DNA of 64,000 nt. It comes from Komarekiella delphini-convector SJRDD-AB1. GTDB lineage: Bacteria > Cyanobacteriota > Cyanobacteriia > Cyanobacteriales > Nostocaceae. The DNA is taken from assembly GCF_014831675.1 (NCBI RefSeq), contig NZ_VJXY01000008.1, positions 62,001-126,000 on the forward strand, read 5' to 3'. The position numbers and the translations under genes were made by a program. The number at the start of each line of letters is the position of its first letter. The first letter of the stretch is position 1. The notes under the pieces were generated by a model, which made no database searches, was not told the origin of the DNA, and saw only the letters and a list, made by a program, of their open reading frames with translations. Of the stretch, positions 50,028 through 61,964 are shown piece after piece.

Positions 50028-52385
50028 CTATTCAAAACGCTGGTTTTTGTCTGACCAGCGCTTCAGACTATAGTTATTAGCATTTTCCACTAGTAAAGCT
50101 AGGGAATGCGTGTCTGAAAGTTTAGCGATCGCTGTCAATACTTGCTGGGAATTTTCGGTAAAATCCGTATAAATTACTTTACCAGTATCAGACAAAATTA
50201 AACTCCGGGGACGTGATTGCTCTTTTTCCCCATGAATCCCAGGTACAGCCTGATTCAAAAATGCTATTGATGCTTCTGAGATAGTTAATACTGTTTCCGG
50301 CTTAGCATTATTTGTTAAATTAATCAATTGAACAGGCCAAAAACTCAATTTTTCTTGCATCTGCTCAAAGCTAGGAATAGCCTCAGTGGAAAGATCACCT
50401 GACTGTTGTAAGGAACGCCACACACTTGGTAAAATTGTCTTTACCTTTTGGGGATCTTGTTGATACAGTGCCTCTATAGTGATTGGAGATGGTTGCACCC
50501 ATTCCAGCGCTGTATTTGTCATAGCTAGGGGTCTGGGTTGAAGACCATTATTTTGATTCTCTGGAATTGTGACGCTAGTAGCTAATAGGCGCAAAACTCC
50601 ACCTCGTAATTGCACTGCTTTGATAATGGCGGTATTTGTTTGCTGTTCTCCATTGGGTAGCCAGACAACTATTTGAATTCCAGGGTCAGAACTAATACCC
50701 AAAGTTTGCCAAAAAAATTTAGCTGCGGAAGTTTTAGGAGGCTTTAAGTTATTAAATGGTGAATTTAGCCAGCGTTTACCGTCATGAAATGCACTTACTT
50801 CCACCTGATACCATTGGTTGTCTGTGAGTTGTATATCTGCTGTGGAATTTAGTTGTAGCCACTCGGCGCTAGTGACTTGAGTGATTGGTTGCACCGAACC
50901 AATAATCTGACTAGGGTGAGTAGAAAGGGTTTGTGACTTTTTTACCTCACTACTAACTCTTGCTAACAGACCTTGAATATATGCGAGAGTATCTTTTTTG
51001 ATTTGTGGTTGGGCGCTCAACCAGGAATTAGCATGTTCTCGCCCCCGTTGAACTGCTAAAATTAATGCTCCCCAAGCTTGTACTTCCGACCTATTTGGAT
51101 TCACGCGCAACGCTGCAACTGTGCGATTCCACAACCGTCCTTCATCGGCTTTCAGTAAGGTGGCAATTTCTTGAGCATTATGAGGCGATGCTTCAAACAC
51201 CTGTAAAGCTTTCCCCCAGCGACCATCAATCAAATCTGCTAATACTTGTTGACTCGGACTTGCCCAATTTTTTTGAGCTTGGGCTTTGGTAAGTTGGGAG
51301 TGCAAGCGAATTAAATCCATTTGCGCTTGCGCCGCCTCTGGTAAAACTCCTCTTCGCTGTTTTTGGATGAATTTCAGCCATTCAAAAGCTGGTGTCCATA
51401 GTCCACTACGGGCAATTGAAAGGGCATTTTGGTACGCAGAATCTTTGAGGGCGGGTGAGGTGAGGGTAATCGCTTCTAATTGAAGGGGTTTGAGGAATAA
51501 TTTGACAGGTTTGACTTGATAAACTTGTAACTGCGGTTCTAATCCTACTGTTTGATCAACCACTAACTCTTTTTGCTTATCACCAGTTACCTGCTGCCAT
51601 TTGGGCTGTTGTCCTTTGGGACTTGTCCAAGACAACATCGACTGTAAATTGGTGCGTTCTGGATTGTAATATATGATGTTACCGTAAGCAAACTTTCTAT
51701 TTCCTTGTTGGCGCTGACCTTGTAAAGAAAACCAAACCCCTGGTGATGTAGCACCTTCAAAGCGTTTCACTTCAGTTAAAGGTAGGGGAAAGTTGGTATC
51801 TTGCTCTGATGTCGCATCCAATACAAAGGATTCTTCTGGGCCTGTTACAGATAGTTGAGTTGCTAGATAGTAATATTTTTCGGACTGGGATTGAAACTGT
51901 GACTCTTGTGAGCGTTGATAAACCCTGAGTTCAACAAGTTCTTGACAATTAGACTGACAATTAGCACGTTGTCGAAAAACTGGCAGTAAAAACGAGATTT
52001 CTGCATCCTTATCTAAAGGTAAGATTTCCCCAGCTATGTGTTTTTGCTTACTCAGATTGAGTTGGATATCTTCGAGAGTATGGGGACGTTCGTAGTTACC
52101 GAGGGGAATTTGTGCCCATTCTGGTAAAACTTTATTCAGCCAACTGACCTGATTTGGATTGAAGATGTAGAGAGTGCTAATCCAAGCAAAAGCCATAACT
52201 AAACTAGCACTGCTTAGCAGAATTGCGTAGGCGCAGCCCGCCGTAGGCATCGCTAGCGTTGACCATAGACGATTTTGCTTTTTCGGCTTTTTATCGAGTT
52301 TTTCAGCCACATCTTTGGTCGTGCCTGCATGTGGCTGATTTCGTTTAGCAGCTTTTAGCGTCAGCTTGCGCCAGCGATTTGCCAT
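50028..52385 (-). CDS. Large hypothetical cyanobacterial protein with N-terminal membrane anchor
   Basis: 785 residues. A basic N-terminus is followed by one membrane helix (about 55-78, AILLSSASLVMAFAWISTLYIF), then a long extracytoplasmic-looking part without a known domain. The middle carries helical repeats (about 330-470). Two cysteines near residue 140 (ANCQSNCQEL) may form a disulfide. Residues 45-54 (AMPTAGCAYA) are encoded by a dispersed repeat at 52224-52252. ATG 52385 is preferred to the TTG at 52397. The function cannot be named. Confidence 0.7.
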   Translation of the reverse strand: MANRWRKLTLKAAKRNQPHAGTTKDVAEKLDKKPKKQNRLWSTLAMPTAGCAYAILLSSASLVMAFAWISTLYIFNPNQVSWLNKVLPEWAQIPLGNYERPHTLEDIQLNLSKQKHIAGEILPLDKDAEISFLLPVFRQRANCQSNCQELVELRVYQRSQESQFQSQSEKYYYLATQLSVTGPEESFVLDATSEQDTNFPLPLTEVKRFEGATSPGVWFSLQGQRQQGNRKFAYGNIIYYNPERTNLQSMLSWTSPKGQQPKWQQVTGDKQKELVVDQTVGLEPQLQVYQVKPVKLFLKPLQLEAITLTSPALKDSAYQNALSIARSGLWTPAFEWLKFIQKQRRGVLPEAAQAQMDLIRLHSQLTKAQAQKNWASPSQQVLADLIDGRWGKALQVFEASPHNAQEIATLLKADEGRLWNRTVAALRVNPNRSEVQAWGALILAVQRGREHANSWLSAQPQIKKDTLAYIQGLLARVSSEVKKSQTLSTHPSQIIGSVQPITQVTSAEWLQLNSTADIQLTDNQWYQVEVSAFHDGKRWLNSPFNNLKPPKTSAAKFFWQTLGISSDPGIQIVVWLPNGEQQTNTAIIKAVQLRGGVLRLLATSVTIPENQNNGLQPRPLAMTNTALEWVQPSPITIEALYQQDPQKVKTILPSVWRSLQQSGDLSTEAIPSFEQMQEKLSFWPVQLINLTNNAKPETVLTISEASIAFLNQAVPGIHGEKEQSRPRSLILSDTGKVIYTDFTENSQQVLTAIAKLSDTHSLALLVENANNYSLKRWSDKNQRFE
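52224..52252 (-). repeat. gcgtaggcgcagcccgccgtaggcatcgc dispersed repeat inside a gene
   Basis: This type of palindrome-rich repeat is frequent between genes in Nostoc relatives (a gcctacggcgggct core). Here it is translated in frame as AMPTAGCAYA, just before the membrane helix of the large hypothetical protein. Confidence 0.65.
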
Positions 52386-52409
52386 AGTAGTTCTCAATCA
52401 ATCCAGTGT

Positions 52410-52545
52410 GTTTTTAAGGGGACTGGGGACTGGGGACTGGGTACTGGGTATTGGGTAATTGGCGTGGGGAAAACTCTTTCCTAATCCCTATTCCCCAGTC
52501 CCTAATCCCCAGTCCCCAGTCCCTCAGTACCTAATACCCTGTTAT
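52410..52545. repeat. Inverted heptamer array (ggggact / agtcccc)
   Basis: A run of gggactg heptamers (about 52416-52460) is followed by agtcccc/aatcccc units in inverted orientation (about 52483-52535). The two arms could fold into a long hairpin. It separates the large hypothetical gene and the porin gene, which are divergent. Confidence 0.85.
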
Positions 52546-52675
52546 ACTCGCGCTTTCAGAAGTTGCCCAGACGCATAAAGTCTAATTTTGTACAAAATCC
52601 GTACATTTCCCCATGTGGACGCTAGAGAATCGAGAATACACTCTTCACGTAAGTATGTGAGCAGAGTGTAAAAAG

Positions 52676-54382
52676 TTGAAAGCTAGACTTATTCGCCGCA
52701 GTCATTGCATTGGGACGCTCGCCTGTTTATTAGTTGCGGGAGCGAACGGAGTTGCACAAAAAGCAGTAGCACAGGATTACACTGACACGGAAATTACTCA
52801 GGAGTCAGAAGCTATATTGTTCCCCTACTTTGCCACTCCCCCACTCTCCATCACAGAAGAACCGATGGCACAAGTCACATCGGTTTCTCAACTCAAGGAT
52901 GTACAACCCACAGATTGGGCATTCGGTGCATTACAGTCTTTAGTAGAACGCTATGGTTGCATAGCGGGTTATCCAGACAGCAGTTATCGTGGTAATCGCG
53001 CTTTAACTAGGTATGAATTTGCTGCTGGTGTAAATGCTTGCTTAGATAGAGTCAATGAGCTAATTACTACAGCCACTATTGATTTACTCACACGCGAAGA
53101 TTTAGCAACTTTGCAAAAACTACAGGAAGAATTTGCTGCTGAATTAGCGACTTTGCGGGGCCGTGTTGATAGTTTAGAAGCCCGCACCGCAGAAATTGAA
53201 GCGAATCGATTCTCAACAACAACTAAACTCAGCGGATTACTCATCGTTGGCGTTCAAGGACGGACTAGCAATCGTGGTGACGTTAATCCCAGAGATGGAA
53301 TAAAAGATACAGACGATGCAGGCACAAACACTAATGTTATATCCTTGGCGCAGCTGTATTTAACTAGTCAAATTACTCCCCGCAGTTACTTATTTACAGG
53401 TCTTTTATCGGGTAACGGTACTAGTGCACCTAGATTTAACAATAGTGTTTCCCGAAATGATGTTTTACTTGGCTACGAATTTCCTACAGATAACTTAATC
53501 ATCAGTGACCTTAATTATCACTGGCTGGTGACAGACAACTTAGCGGTAATGGTGGGAACAGAAGGCGTGAGTATGCCGGCTGCCTTCCGAGGGCCAAACC
53601 GGGTAGAAAGTGCTGCAACAGGGCCACTATCTTATTTTGCCCAAAGAAACCCGATTTTAAATATGGGGTACGGTCACGGTGGTATAGCTATTGATTGGCA
53701 ATTTGCTAAACGCGCCAGTTTACAAGCAATTTATTCGAGTTATAGTCCCGGTAATCCCGGTATACGTAACGGTTTATTTGACGGAAACACCACTACAGGC
53801 GTACAGTTGCTACTGACACCAACGGATGCAATCGATCTGAGTTTGTATTACGTTAACAATTACTCTTCAGATGGTTGTTTACTAACTTTTGTTGGTGATG
53901 AATGCTTAACTACTGTTAATTCTAATATTGGAAAGTCAGCACCTCTTCAAACTAATGCTGTTGGCGCTACTGTAAATTGGCAAATTTCACCGCGCATTAC
54001 TTTAGGCGCATGGGGTGGTTATACTAAGTCTTACATTCCAGGGCGATCGGGAAATGTAGAGACGACAAATTATATGGTATTTCTGAATTTTCCTGATTTG
54101 TTTGCTAGGGGAAATTTGGGCGGAATTTATATCGGACAACCTCCTAAAATTACCAGTAGCGATTTACCTGTAGGGAACAATGTCCCTGACTTTGTGAATA
54201 CAGGTTTGGGACGAGCAGGAGGACAACCAGGAACAACTACTCAAATTGAAGCATTTTATCGCTTCCAGCTAACAGATAACATTAGCATTACACCAGGTAT
54301 AATTCATATCCTAGAGCCTGGTCATACACCAAACAATGACCCAGTGACTATTGGCATTCTGCGGAGTAGTTTTAGTTTTTAA
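52676..54382 (+). CDS. Outer-membrane porin with SLH domain (OprB / iron-uptake porin family)
   Basis: A signal peptide (residues 1-32, ending AVAQ) is followed by an SLH domain that binds the wall (VSQLKDVQPTDWAFGALQSLVERYGCIAGYPDSSYRGNRALTRYEFAAGVNACLDR, about 68-125). A coiled coil follows (about 140-180), then an OprB-type beta-barrel to the end (FSTTTKLSGLLIVG ... ILRSSFSF, with a terminal aromatic residue). Such porins let solutes, including iron in some, cross the outer membrane. Start: TTG at 52676, with no in-frame ATG before the signal peptide and only a weak ribosome-binding site. There is no neighbouring gene on the same strand. Confidence 0.9.
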   Translation: MKARLIRRSHCIGTLACLLVAGANGVAQKAVAQDYTDTEITQESEAILFPYFATPPLSITEEPMAQVTSVSQLKDVQPTDWAFGALQSLVERYGCIAGYPDSSYRGNRALTRYEFAAGVNACLDRVNELITTATIDLLTREDLATLQKLQEEFAAELATLRGRVDSLEARTAEIEANRFSTTTKLSGLLIVGVQGRTSNRGDVNPRDGIKDTDDAGTNTNVISLAQLYLTSQITPRSYLFTGLLSGNGTSAPRFNNSVSRNDVLLGYEFPTDNLIISDLNYHWLVTDNLAVMVGTEGVSMPAAFRGPNRVESAATGPLSYFAQRNPILNMGYGHGGIAIDWQFAKRASLQAIYSSYSPGNPGIRNGLFDGNTTTGVQLLLTPTDAIDLSLYYVNNYSSDGCLLTFVGDECLTTVNSNIGKSAPLQTNAVGATVNWQISPRITLGAWGGYTKSYIPGRSGNVETTNYMVFLNFPDLFARGNLGGIYIGQPPKITSSDLPVGNNVPDFVNTGLGRAGGQPGTTTQIEAFYRFQLTDNISITPGIIHILEPGHTPNNDPVTIGILRSSFSF

Positions 54383-54509
54383 TTTTGTTTTTACATTGAC
54401 ATTACAACAAAAGTATGATTTTAAATAAGTTTTGTTAACAACTGTACGTATTAAATGTGCTTGTCTTATGGCAGCGATGTCTGTCTTGAAATAGTAATAG
54501 AAATAAAAA

Positions 54510-54532
54510 AGGTTTGGCGATGAACCAAACCT
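54510..54532 (-). terminator. Hairpin with T-run on minus strand
   Basis: Arms aggtttgg (54510-54517) and ccaaacct (54525-54532). On the minus strand the stem is followed by ttttttatttc, which is a good intrinsic-terminator form. No minus-strand gene is seen upstream of it, so it may end an unannotated RNA, or serve as a 3'-end element for the porin gene from the other direction. Confidence 0.45.
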
Positions 54533-54680
54533 CATATATAAATCCAGTGCATAACAACATCCCGAATTAATTTACTCATGATTATTTTCCTAGGTCATCT
54601 TCCTATAGGATGTGTGCAAATATTCTGAAACCTGATAGGACATTACTCCAGTATTTTTGGATATTTGAAAGCATAAAGAA

Positions 54681-54720
54681 TTATTGAGCCATAACCTAGA
54701 AAGAGGCTATGGCTCAATAA
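54681..54720 (+). terminator. 13-bp perfect stem hairpin
   Basis: ttattgagccata (54681-54693) pairs perfectly with tatggctcaataa (54708-54720) across a 14-base loop. There is only a short T-run after it (ttta). It may be a terminator or part of a small RNA. Confidence 0.45.
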
Positions 54721-55638
54721 TTTAGATGCTAAGAATTTTGATTTATAATATGCTTGTAAATCTGTGGGTTGCGTTATATTACCTCGGTTTAACGGTAGTT
54801 CTGAGCATTAGCTTCCACGGCTCATTCTACCTCACAGCAGTTTTTTACTTTATAAAACCCTTTAAGAATAGTCACACAACTCCAAGTATTTTTACATCCA
54901 GAACTCGCATCCAACCATTTTTCTAGCTAGTAGACAAAATAAAAGACGGATTTTATCCCGTCTAGATAGCTTGAAAGTAGTAATACACCTTGGACTCTGG
55001 AAAAAATCGCAAAAATAAAGTTCAATAAATTGAAAGGCTGGCTAATGATATAAACAAGAAGAACAGTGATTTAGCTCGTGCTAAATGTTTTAATCATAAG
55101 TCCATCACGACAATTTCGATTAATATATCACATAAAAATTTTAATTTTGTGCCAATATGCCAAATAGTCAACAACAAAAAAGACGGGATTAAACCCGCCC
55201 TTAGTATAACAAGTAAAAACATCTTGGTAATTTCTGCAATATATCAAAATACTATAATAATCATCTGCCAAAATGCCAAATCATTACAGAGAAAAAGTAT
55301 AGATTGTTTTATCTATTAATACAGCATTTGCTATGTAGCAAAATTTACTTTATTGACAACTTAAAATTTACTCAAATTCCTTCGTTGTAATTACAAAATT
55401 CACTTTCTAACCACAAAGATACCAAGACACAGAGATTAAAAGCCGAAAACCCGGGCTGGGTTTTCTAGTATTTTTAATCACATTGAAGGAGCTAGAGATT
55501 AAACTTGATGCTGAAGATTGGTTATGGGCAACCTAAAAGTTAAATAATTTAAATTATACGTAGCAGAATTTATATACTGTCTTGTAGTTAGAACAAAAAG
55601 GATTGTTTGACCTTTAGCAATCCTGTTAAGATGCTTCG

Positions 55639-56517
55639 ATGTCAAAAACACAACATCCCCTAAACCAAAAAGCCGGTTGGTCTTTGGATAAGCGAGATCC
55701 AAAATTCATCAAATCTCTGATGCCCTTATTAGGCTTTTTATATCGTTACTATTTTCGAGTTCAAACTAGCGGCTGGGAGAATATTCCACTTCAAGAAAAA
55801 GTCCTATTTGTTGGTTCGCATAATGGGGGACTCGCAGCTCCCGATATGGTGATGATGATGTATGACTGGTTCCGCCGATTTGGTGTAGAACGACCCATTT
55901 ACGGTCTGATGCATCCCAAGGCTTGGCAGGTTAGCCCGCCACTAGCGCAACTGGTTGCTAAAACTGGAGCAATTGTAGCTCATCCTAAAATGGCTTACGC
56001 GGCCTTGCGCTCTGGAGCTAGTTTGTTGGTCTATCCTGGTGGAGCCGAAGATGTCTTCCGACCGCATTATTTACGTCACAAAATCTATTTTGCGGGACGA
56101 CAGGGGTTTATCAAGCTGGCACTACGGGAAAATGTGCCAATTATGCCTGTGATTTCCGTGGGTGCTCACGATACGCTGATTATACTAGCTGACTGTTACA
56201 AAATTGTGCAGCAACTCCACGAATGGGGAATGCCTTGGCTATTGGGGATTGACCCGGAAGTCTTTCCTATTTATCTGGGGCTGCCTTGGGGATTAGCACT
56301 TGGGCCACTGCCTAACATTCCATTGCCTGTGCCTATATATACGCGAGTTTGTCCCCCAATTAGATTTGAACGCTACGGGCGGGAAGCTGCTAGCGATCGC
56401 CAGTATGTTAACGCCTGCTACGAACTAGTCAGAAGCCAGATGCAGCAGGAGTTAGACAACTTAGTCAAGCTAAGTGCCCAGTCACAGACATCAAGCACTA
56501 AAGCTATTTGGAACTAA
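55639..56517 (+). CDS. Lysophospholipid acyltransferase-like / MGAT-type acyltransferase
   Basis: A 292-residue PlsC-fold protein of the LPLAT/MGAT-like type. The expected acyltransferase block is SHNGGLAAPDMVMMM (about residue 54), a variant of the HX4D motif. The second block is LLVYPGGAEDVFR (about 130), equivalent to the EGTR region. A hydrophobic stretch WLLGIDPEVFPIYLGLPWGLALGPL follows. The precise acyl acceptor is unknown. Its last 27 bases overlap the convergent lipoxygenase gene, so the two transcripts share an antisense 3' end. Confidence 0.82.
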   Translation: MSKTQHPLNQKAGWSLDKRDPKFIKSLMPLLGFLYRYYFRVQTSGWENIPLQEKVLFVGSHNGGLAAPDMVMMMYDWFRRFGVERPIYGLMHPKAWQVSPPLAQLVAKTGAIVAHPKMAYAALRSGASLLVYPGGAEDVFRPHYLRHKIYFAGRQGFIKLALRENVPIMPVISVGAHDTLIILADCYKIVQQLHEWGMPWLLGIDPEVFPIYLGLPWGLALGPLPNIPLPVPIYTRVCPPIRFERYGREAASDRQYVNACYELVRSQMQQELDNLVKLSAQSQTSSTKAIWN

Positions 56518-58140
56518 GGAAGGCTTGAGGTAAGGATAAGGTACGAACCGTTGTCGGTTCATTGCATCAATCCGCTGCTCAATCTCATTCAACTCCTGCT
56601 GGAACTCCTGAACCATCATTTTGACTGGAGTTCCGCGGAAGGTGAGGTTAAACACTTCGTCATAATAGCCTAGGCGATCGTGTCGATAGAAAGACAAGTA
56701 ACTAACAATTTTGATTTGAGCTTCTGCCTGATCCTTTGGTGGGAGGAACTTCATCAGTGCTTTCTCATCTGTAATCATGCCTTTACCAGTAATACTGACA
56801 TAGGCAGCCTGGGGCATATTGGGAATATATGCCATGTAGTCGAATTGTGAATAGTTGACTGCTGCGTGCTGTGGGCCACAGGTGAAAATAACGTTGGTAA
56901 CAATCTCAATTAGTTGCTCTACTGTGGCGATCGCACTCGGCATTCCTTTAACTCGTCCGCCATCTGGTGAGGTTAGTTCTTTTGCCCAAGCCTGTAGTTC
57001 CTTATCCCCCTGAATATCTGCGGCTGTAGGATAGCAATACTTGAGATAATCAGACACAAACTTATTAATAGCATTCCACAGCAACATTCCATCATCCCGA
57101 TAGGGGAAGTTCGGCAGTTTTTTCACATCCTCCAGTCCACGACTCTTGATTTCTTGTGGGAAAGCAAACTTATCTAAGCTCCACTCAGAATAAGCTTTCT
57201 TGACAATTCCATAAGATTCCTCTAATGTGCCTGCCATAATTCGATCAACGTGACCACCCACTTGACCCTCGATGTAAGGATTGATCAGTAGTTGTCGGCC
57301 TTGATCGTTAATTGCTAAGAGAAAACGCAGATGAGGAGCTAGTAGTAAATGTACAGGATGGTTAATGGCTAGTTGGCGGGGGGTGGAAATGGCAAAAGGC
57401 TCCATTACAAAGTGTGTCCAACACAGATGGCTACTCATTTCGTGGTGGTTGGCATCCGCTACCTGAACACACATCTTGGCTACTAACCAATCGAGGGGTT
57501 TATCCTGGGGAGTAAAAATCGCTCCACCCCGTTTCGGCTGCACTTGAATTGCGATCGGGATTAATTCTTTTTTCGTTTCATCAAAGTAGAAAAATGCAAT
57601 TGGTGTAGGTAAGTATTTTTTCTGACCCTTAAAAGTCCCACCCTGTACAAAGCTGAGTCCACTGTAATCAGCAACGTAAATATTGCCATTGGCTAGGGCG
57701 TTATCTAGCCGCAAATTGGGACAAGCCGCCTTGAGTTCTTCTTTTGTCACCGAAGAATGAGGTGTAATCTGCATGATTCGCCGCAGCACCATCGGATTTA
57801 CACCAGCCAATCTCTGCTCAGCAAAAGAGCGATCGCTTTGATAAATCTTACTGACTTCTGGCTTACCTTGCGTGGGAAAAAAATCATCAAAGGCTTGCAG
57901 TCCATCAAAAGGGTCGAGGGTATTAGGCAGCGACGACCGAGTGAATACGTAGGTAGGTGATAAGGTAGAAGACTGAGGTACACGTGGGTAGCCTGGCGGA
58001 ACTGGAAACGGTGGAATAACTGGATGCAGGGTAGCTAGCGGCGCTAGAATATCGTGATCAAATTTATACTGATCGCGATCGGGCACAAACTGGCGCGTTT
58101 CTTGAGCTGTCTGTGGCGATAACGGCTTAATTGTGTTCAT
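56491..58140 (-). CDS. Lipoxygenase family protein
   Basis: A short (549 aa) bacterial lipoxygenase lacking the PLAT domain. It should add O2 to polyunsaturated fatty acids to give hydroperoxides. The iron-binding region shows HHEMSSHLCWTH (about residues 231-242), in which two histidines act as ligands, and QHAAVNYSQFDY (about 424), which carries the third His and the Asn. The usual C-terminal Ile ligand is replaced: the chain ends in PNSFSA, so the terminal residue is Ala. A copy of a dispersed hairpin element (58333-58474) lies 193 bases upstream in the same orientation. It is convergent with the acyltransferase. Confidence 0.93.
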   Translation of the reverse strand: MNTIKPLSPQTAQETRQFVPDRDQYKFDHDILAPLATLHPVIPPFPVPPGYPRVPQSSTLSPTYVFTRSSLPNTLDPFDGLQAFDDFFPTQGKPEVSKIYQSDRSFAEQRLAGVNPMVLRRIMQITPHSSVTKEELKAACPNLRLDNALANGNIYVADYSGLSFVQGGTFKGQKKYLPTPIAFFYFDETKKELIPIAIQVQPKRGGAIFTPQDKPLDWLVAKMCVQVADANHHEMSSHLCWTHFVMEPFAISTPRQLAINHPVHLLLAPHLRFLLAINDQGRQLLINPYIEGQVGGHVDRIMAGTLEESYGIVKKAYSEWSLDKFAFPQEIKSRGLEDVKKLPNFPYRDDGMLLWNAINKFVSDYLKYCYPTAADIQGDKELQAWAKELTSPDGGRVKGMPSAIATVEQLIEIVTNVIFTCGPQHAAVNYSQFDYMAYIPNMPQAAYVSITGKGMITDEKALMKFLPPKDQAEAQIKIVSYLSFYRHDRLGYYDEVFNLTFRGTPVKMMVQEFQQELNEIEQRIDAMNRQRFVPYPYLKPSLVPNSFSA

Positions 58141-58332
58141 TTTGCCTCTTTTTTAATCTTTGACTATTCGATTTGAATACTCTAATTTTTACTGAATTCA
58201 GGAATATACACTATATTCTTATACAAAAAATTACGTATATTTACTTTATTTAAAGGATATCAATAATTTTTCTGTATAAAACTTGGTTATATCCAGAATT
58301 TCTCTCGACTCTGCCTGCAAACTACAAAACTG

Positions 58333-58474
58333 ATAAAAAGGCGTCGGGAAAACCCATTCCTTCTCGGTAGGTGATGAAAGATGCCTTTTTAGGGCGTTGA
58401 CAGTTGACGATTGACGGTTAACAGTCAATTGTCTTTCGTGTTATCCCATCCCCTTTTAGGGGTGGGATGAGCTT
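58333..58474 (-). repeat. Dispersed palindrome-plus-hairpin element, copy B
   Basis: This is the inverted counterpart of the element at 29951-30083. Read on the minus strand it runs from aagctcatcccacccctaaa through an imperfect heptamer palindrome to an aaaaaggc...gacgccttttt hairpin, with only a few changes in the last 60 bases. It ends 193 bases before the lipoxygenase start. Confidence 0.85.
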
Positions 58475-58599
58475 AAAGTTTTTCGCTGATAACTATTACT
58501 CAGAGTTACGTTTCCTTTTTATGCAGAATGTCGGTTTTTGTAAAAGTTTTTTACTCAATCTACTCGCTAGCCATTAATTTCCGCTTCACTACGGTGTAG

Positions 58600-58940
58600 A
58601 TGATTGATGCTGTTTACTTAACCAAACAAGCTCAGTTAGTGGGTGATAGCGCATCCAAGGCAGCAATATTTATTAGCCGTGATATTAAAGGTACAAAGAT
58701 TACTGGATAAAGCGATGTCTCACGACAAGCCCGGAGGTGGAGCGTCTACGCACTCCTATCGAAAATCAAAGAAGTGGCAATTTTAAAACTAGTTATTCAC
58801 CAAAAACAAGCGATCGCCGCCTTGCAGCAGATAGAAAATACTTTCAAAAACCTTAAAGTAAGCAACTTCAGGACTTCATTTCTGACCTTAGTTGCCACAA
58901 ACAAGCCATATCAATGCTTTGGAGAGCCAGTGCTGTAGCC
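58600..58940 (+). pseudogene. Possible decayed small gene
   Basis: A 36-codon frame from ATG 58600 (MIDAVYLTKQAQLVGDSASK, then AAIFISRDIKGTKITG, stop at 58708) is followed, past an inserted gcgatgtctcacgacaagcc-type repeat (58711-58770), by another coding-like piece. That piece reads AILKLVIHQKQAIAALQQIE, then NTFKNLKVSNFRTSFL. The composition of both looks like protein, but I do not recognise the family. It may be one gene disrupted by the repeat. Confidence 0.3.
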
Positions 58941-59093
58941 CTTCTTGCCAGAAGTAGGTTAAGGTGAGTTCGGTTACTTATATTACATTGTAGTGCAAAA
59001 ATTGCTCAAACGCTAGAATATTCATTAAATATGACAAATTTTCTGTTAATCGACATTAGTTGCAAAATATTGACAATTAGTAATTATTGTTTA

Positions 59094-59255
59094 ATAACTG
59101 TCTTAAATGTTCTAACTATTTGCTTAACTGTCTTAACTGTCTTCTAATTCTTCAATTAATTATTTTAATGTTTACTTAACTGTCTTAACTGTCTTAACTG
59201 TCTTAACTGTTCTCTAATTCTTCAATTAATTATTCGACTGTTTACTTAACTGTCT
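59094..59255. repeat. Tandem 9-base repeat (ttaactgtc) in two blocks
   Basis: Runs of ttaactgtc occur at 59094-59145 and 59176-59215, each followed by the same ctaattcttcaattaattatt block. The pattern shows duplication of a ~75-base unit along with expansion of the 9-mer inside it. Confidence 0.85.
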
Positions 59256-59551
59256 CAGTCTACATATTGCTTTTTTTCTATAACTATGAAAAATTATGAG
59301 AACACCATAAGAAATTTCTACAAATTCATCTGTAAGCATCGGAAATAAGTAATGACTTAAACAGCTTTTTCAAAAGCCTTATCTTCCTGTATAAGGAAGT
59401 TCAAATCAAACGTATATAGCTCGTTATTTGGATTAGGAGCATCGTATATTATCGCCTTGACACGACCCACCACGAGCAAAGCGTGGAGACGTAGCTGGGG
59501 TGGTGAGGATAATCGTGAACCGCAACGGTGCTCAGCTCAGCCACGAAATAA

Positions 59552-61882
<2,331 letters not shown>

Positions 61883-61964
61883 AGTTTGGTGGTGTGGGTT
61901 CAAGGTCAGTATTCGAGCAAGTGAGATCGGTTTTTTTAGTAACTAGAAAGTAGAGAATTAGGCA

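Larger units (their letters stand above)
54383..55638. other. 1.25 kb intergenic region with several hairpins
   Basis: No supported gene. A 66-codon hydrophobic frame (54726-54926) and a 67-codon minus-strand frame near the end have no supporting features. The region is AT-rich and contains four hairpin-like inverted repeats: 54510-54532, 54681-54720, about 54943-54965 and about 55184-55201. They could end transcripts or belong to small RNAs. The promoter of the acyltransferase gene should be near the right end. Confidence 0.6.

Noticed and set aside
54726-54926. 66-codon hydrophobic frame after the porin
   Set aside because: AT-rich, without a ribosome-binding site, and located between hairpins; not supported as a gene.
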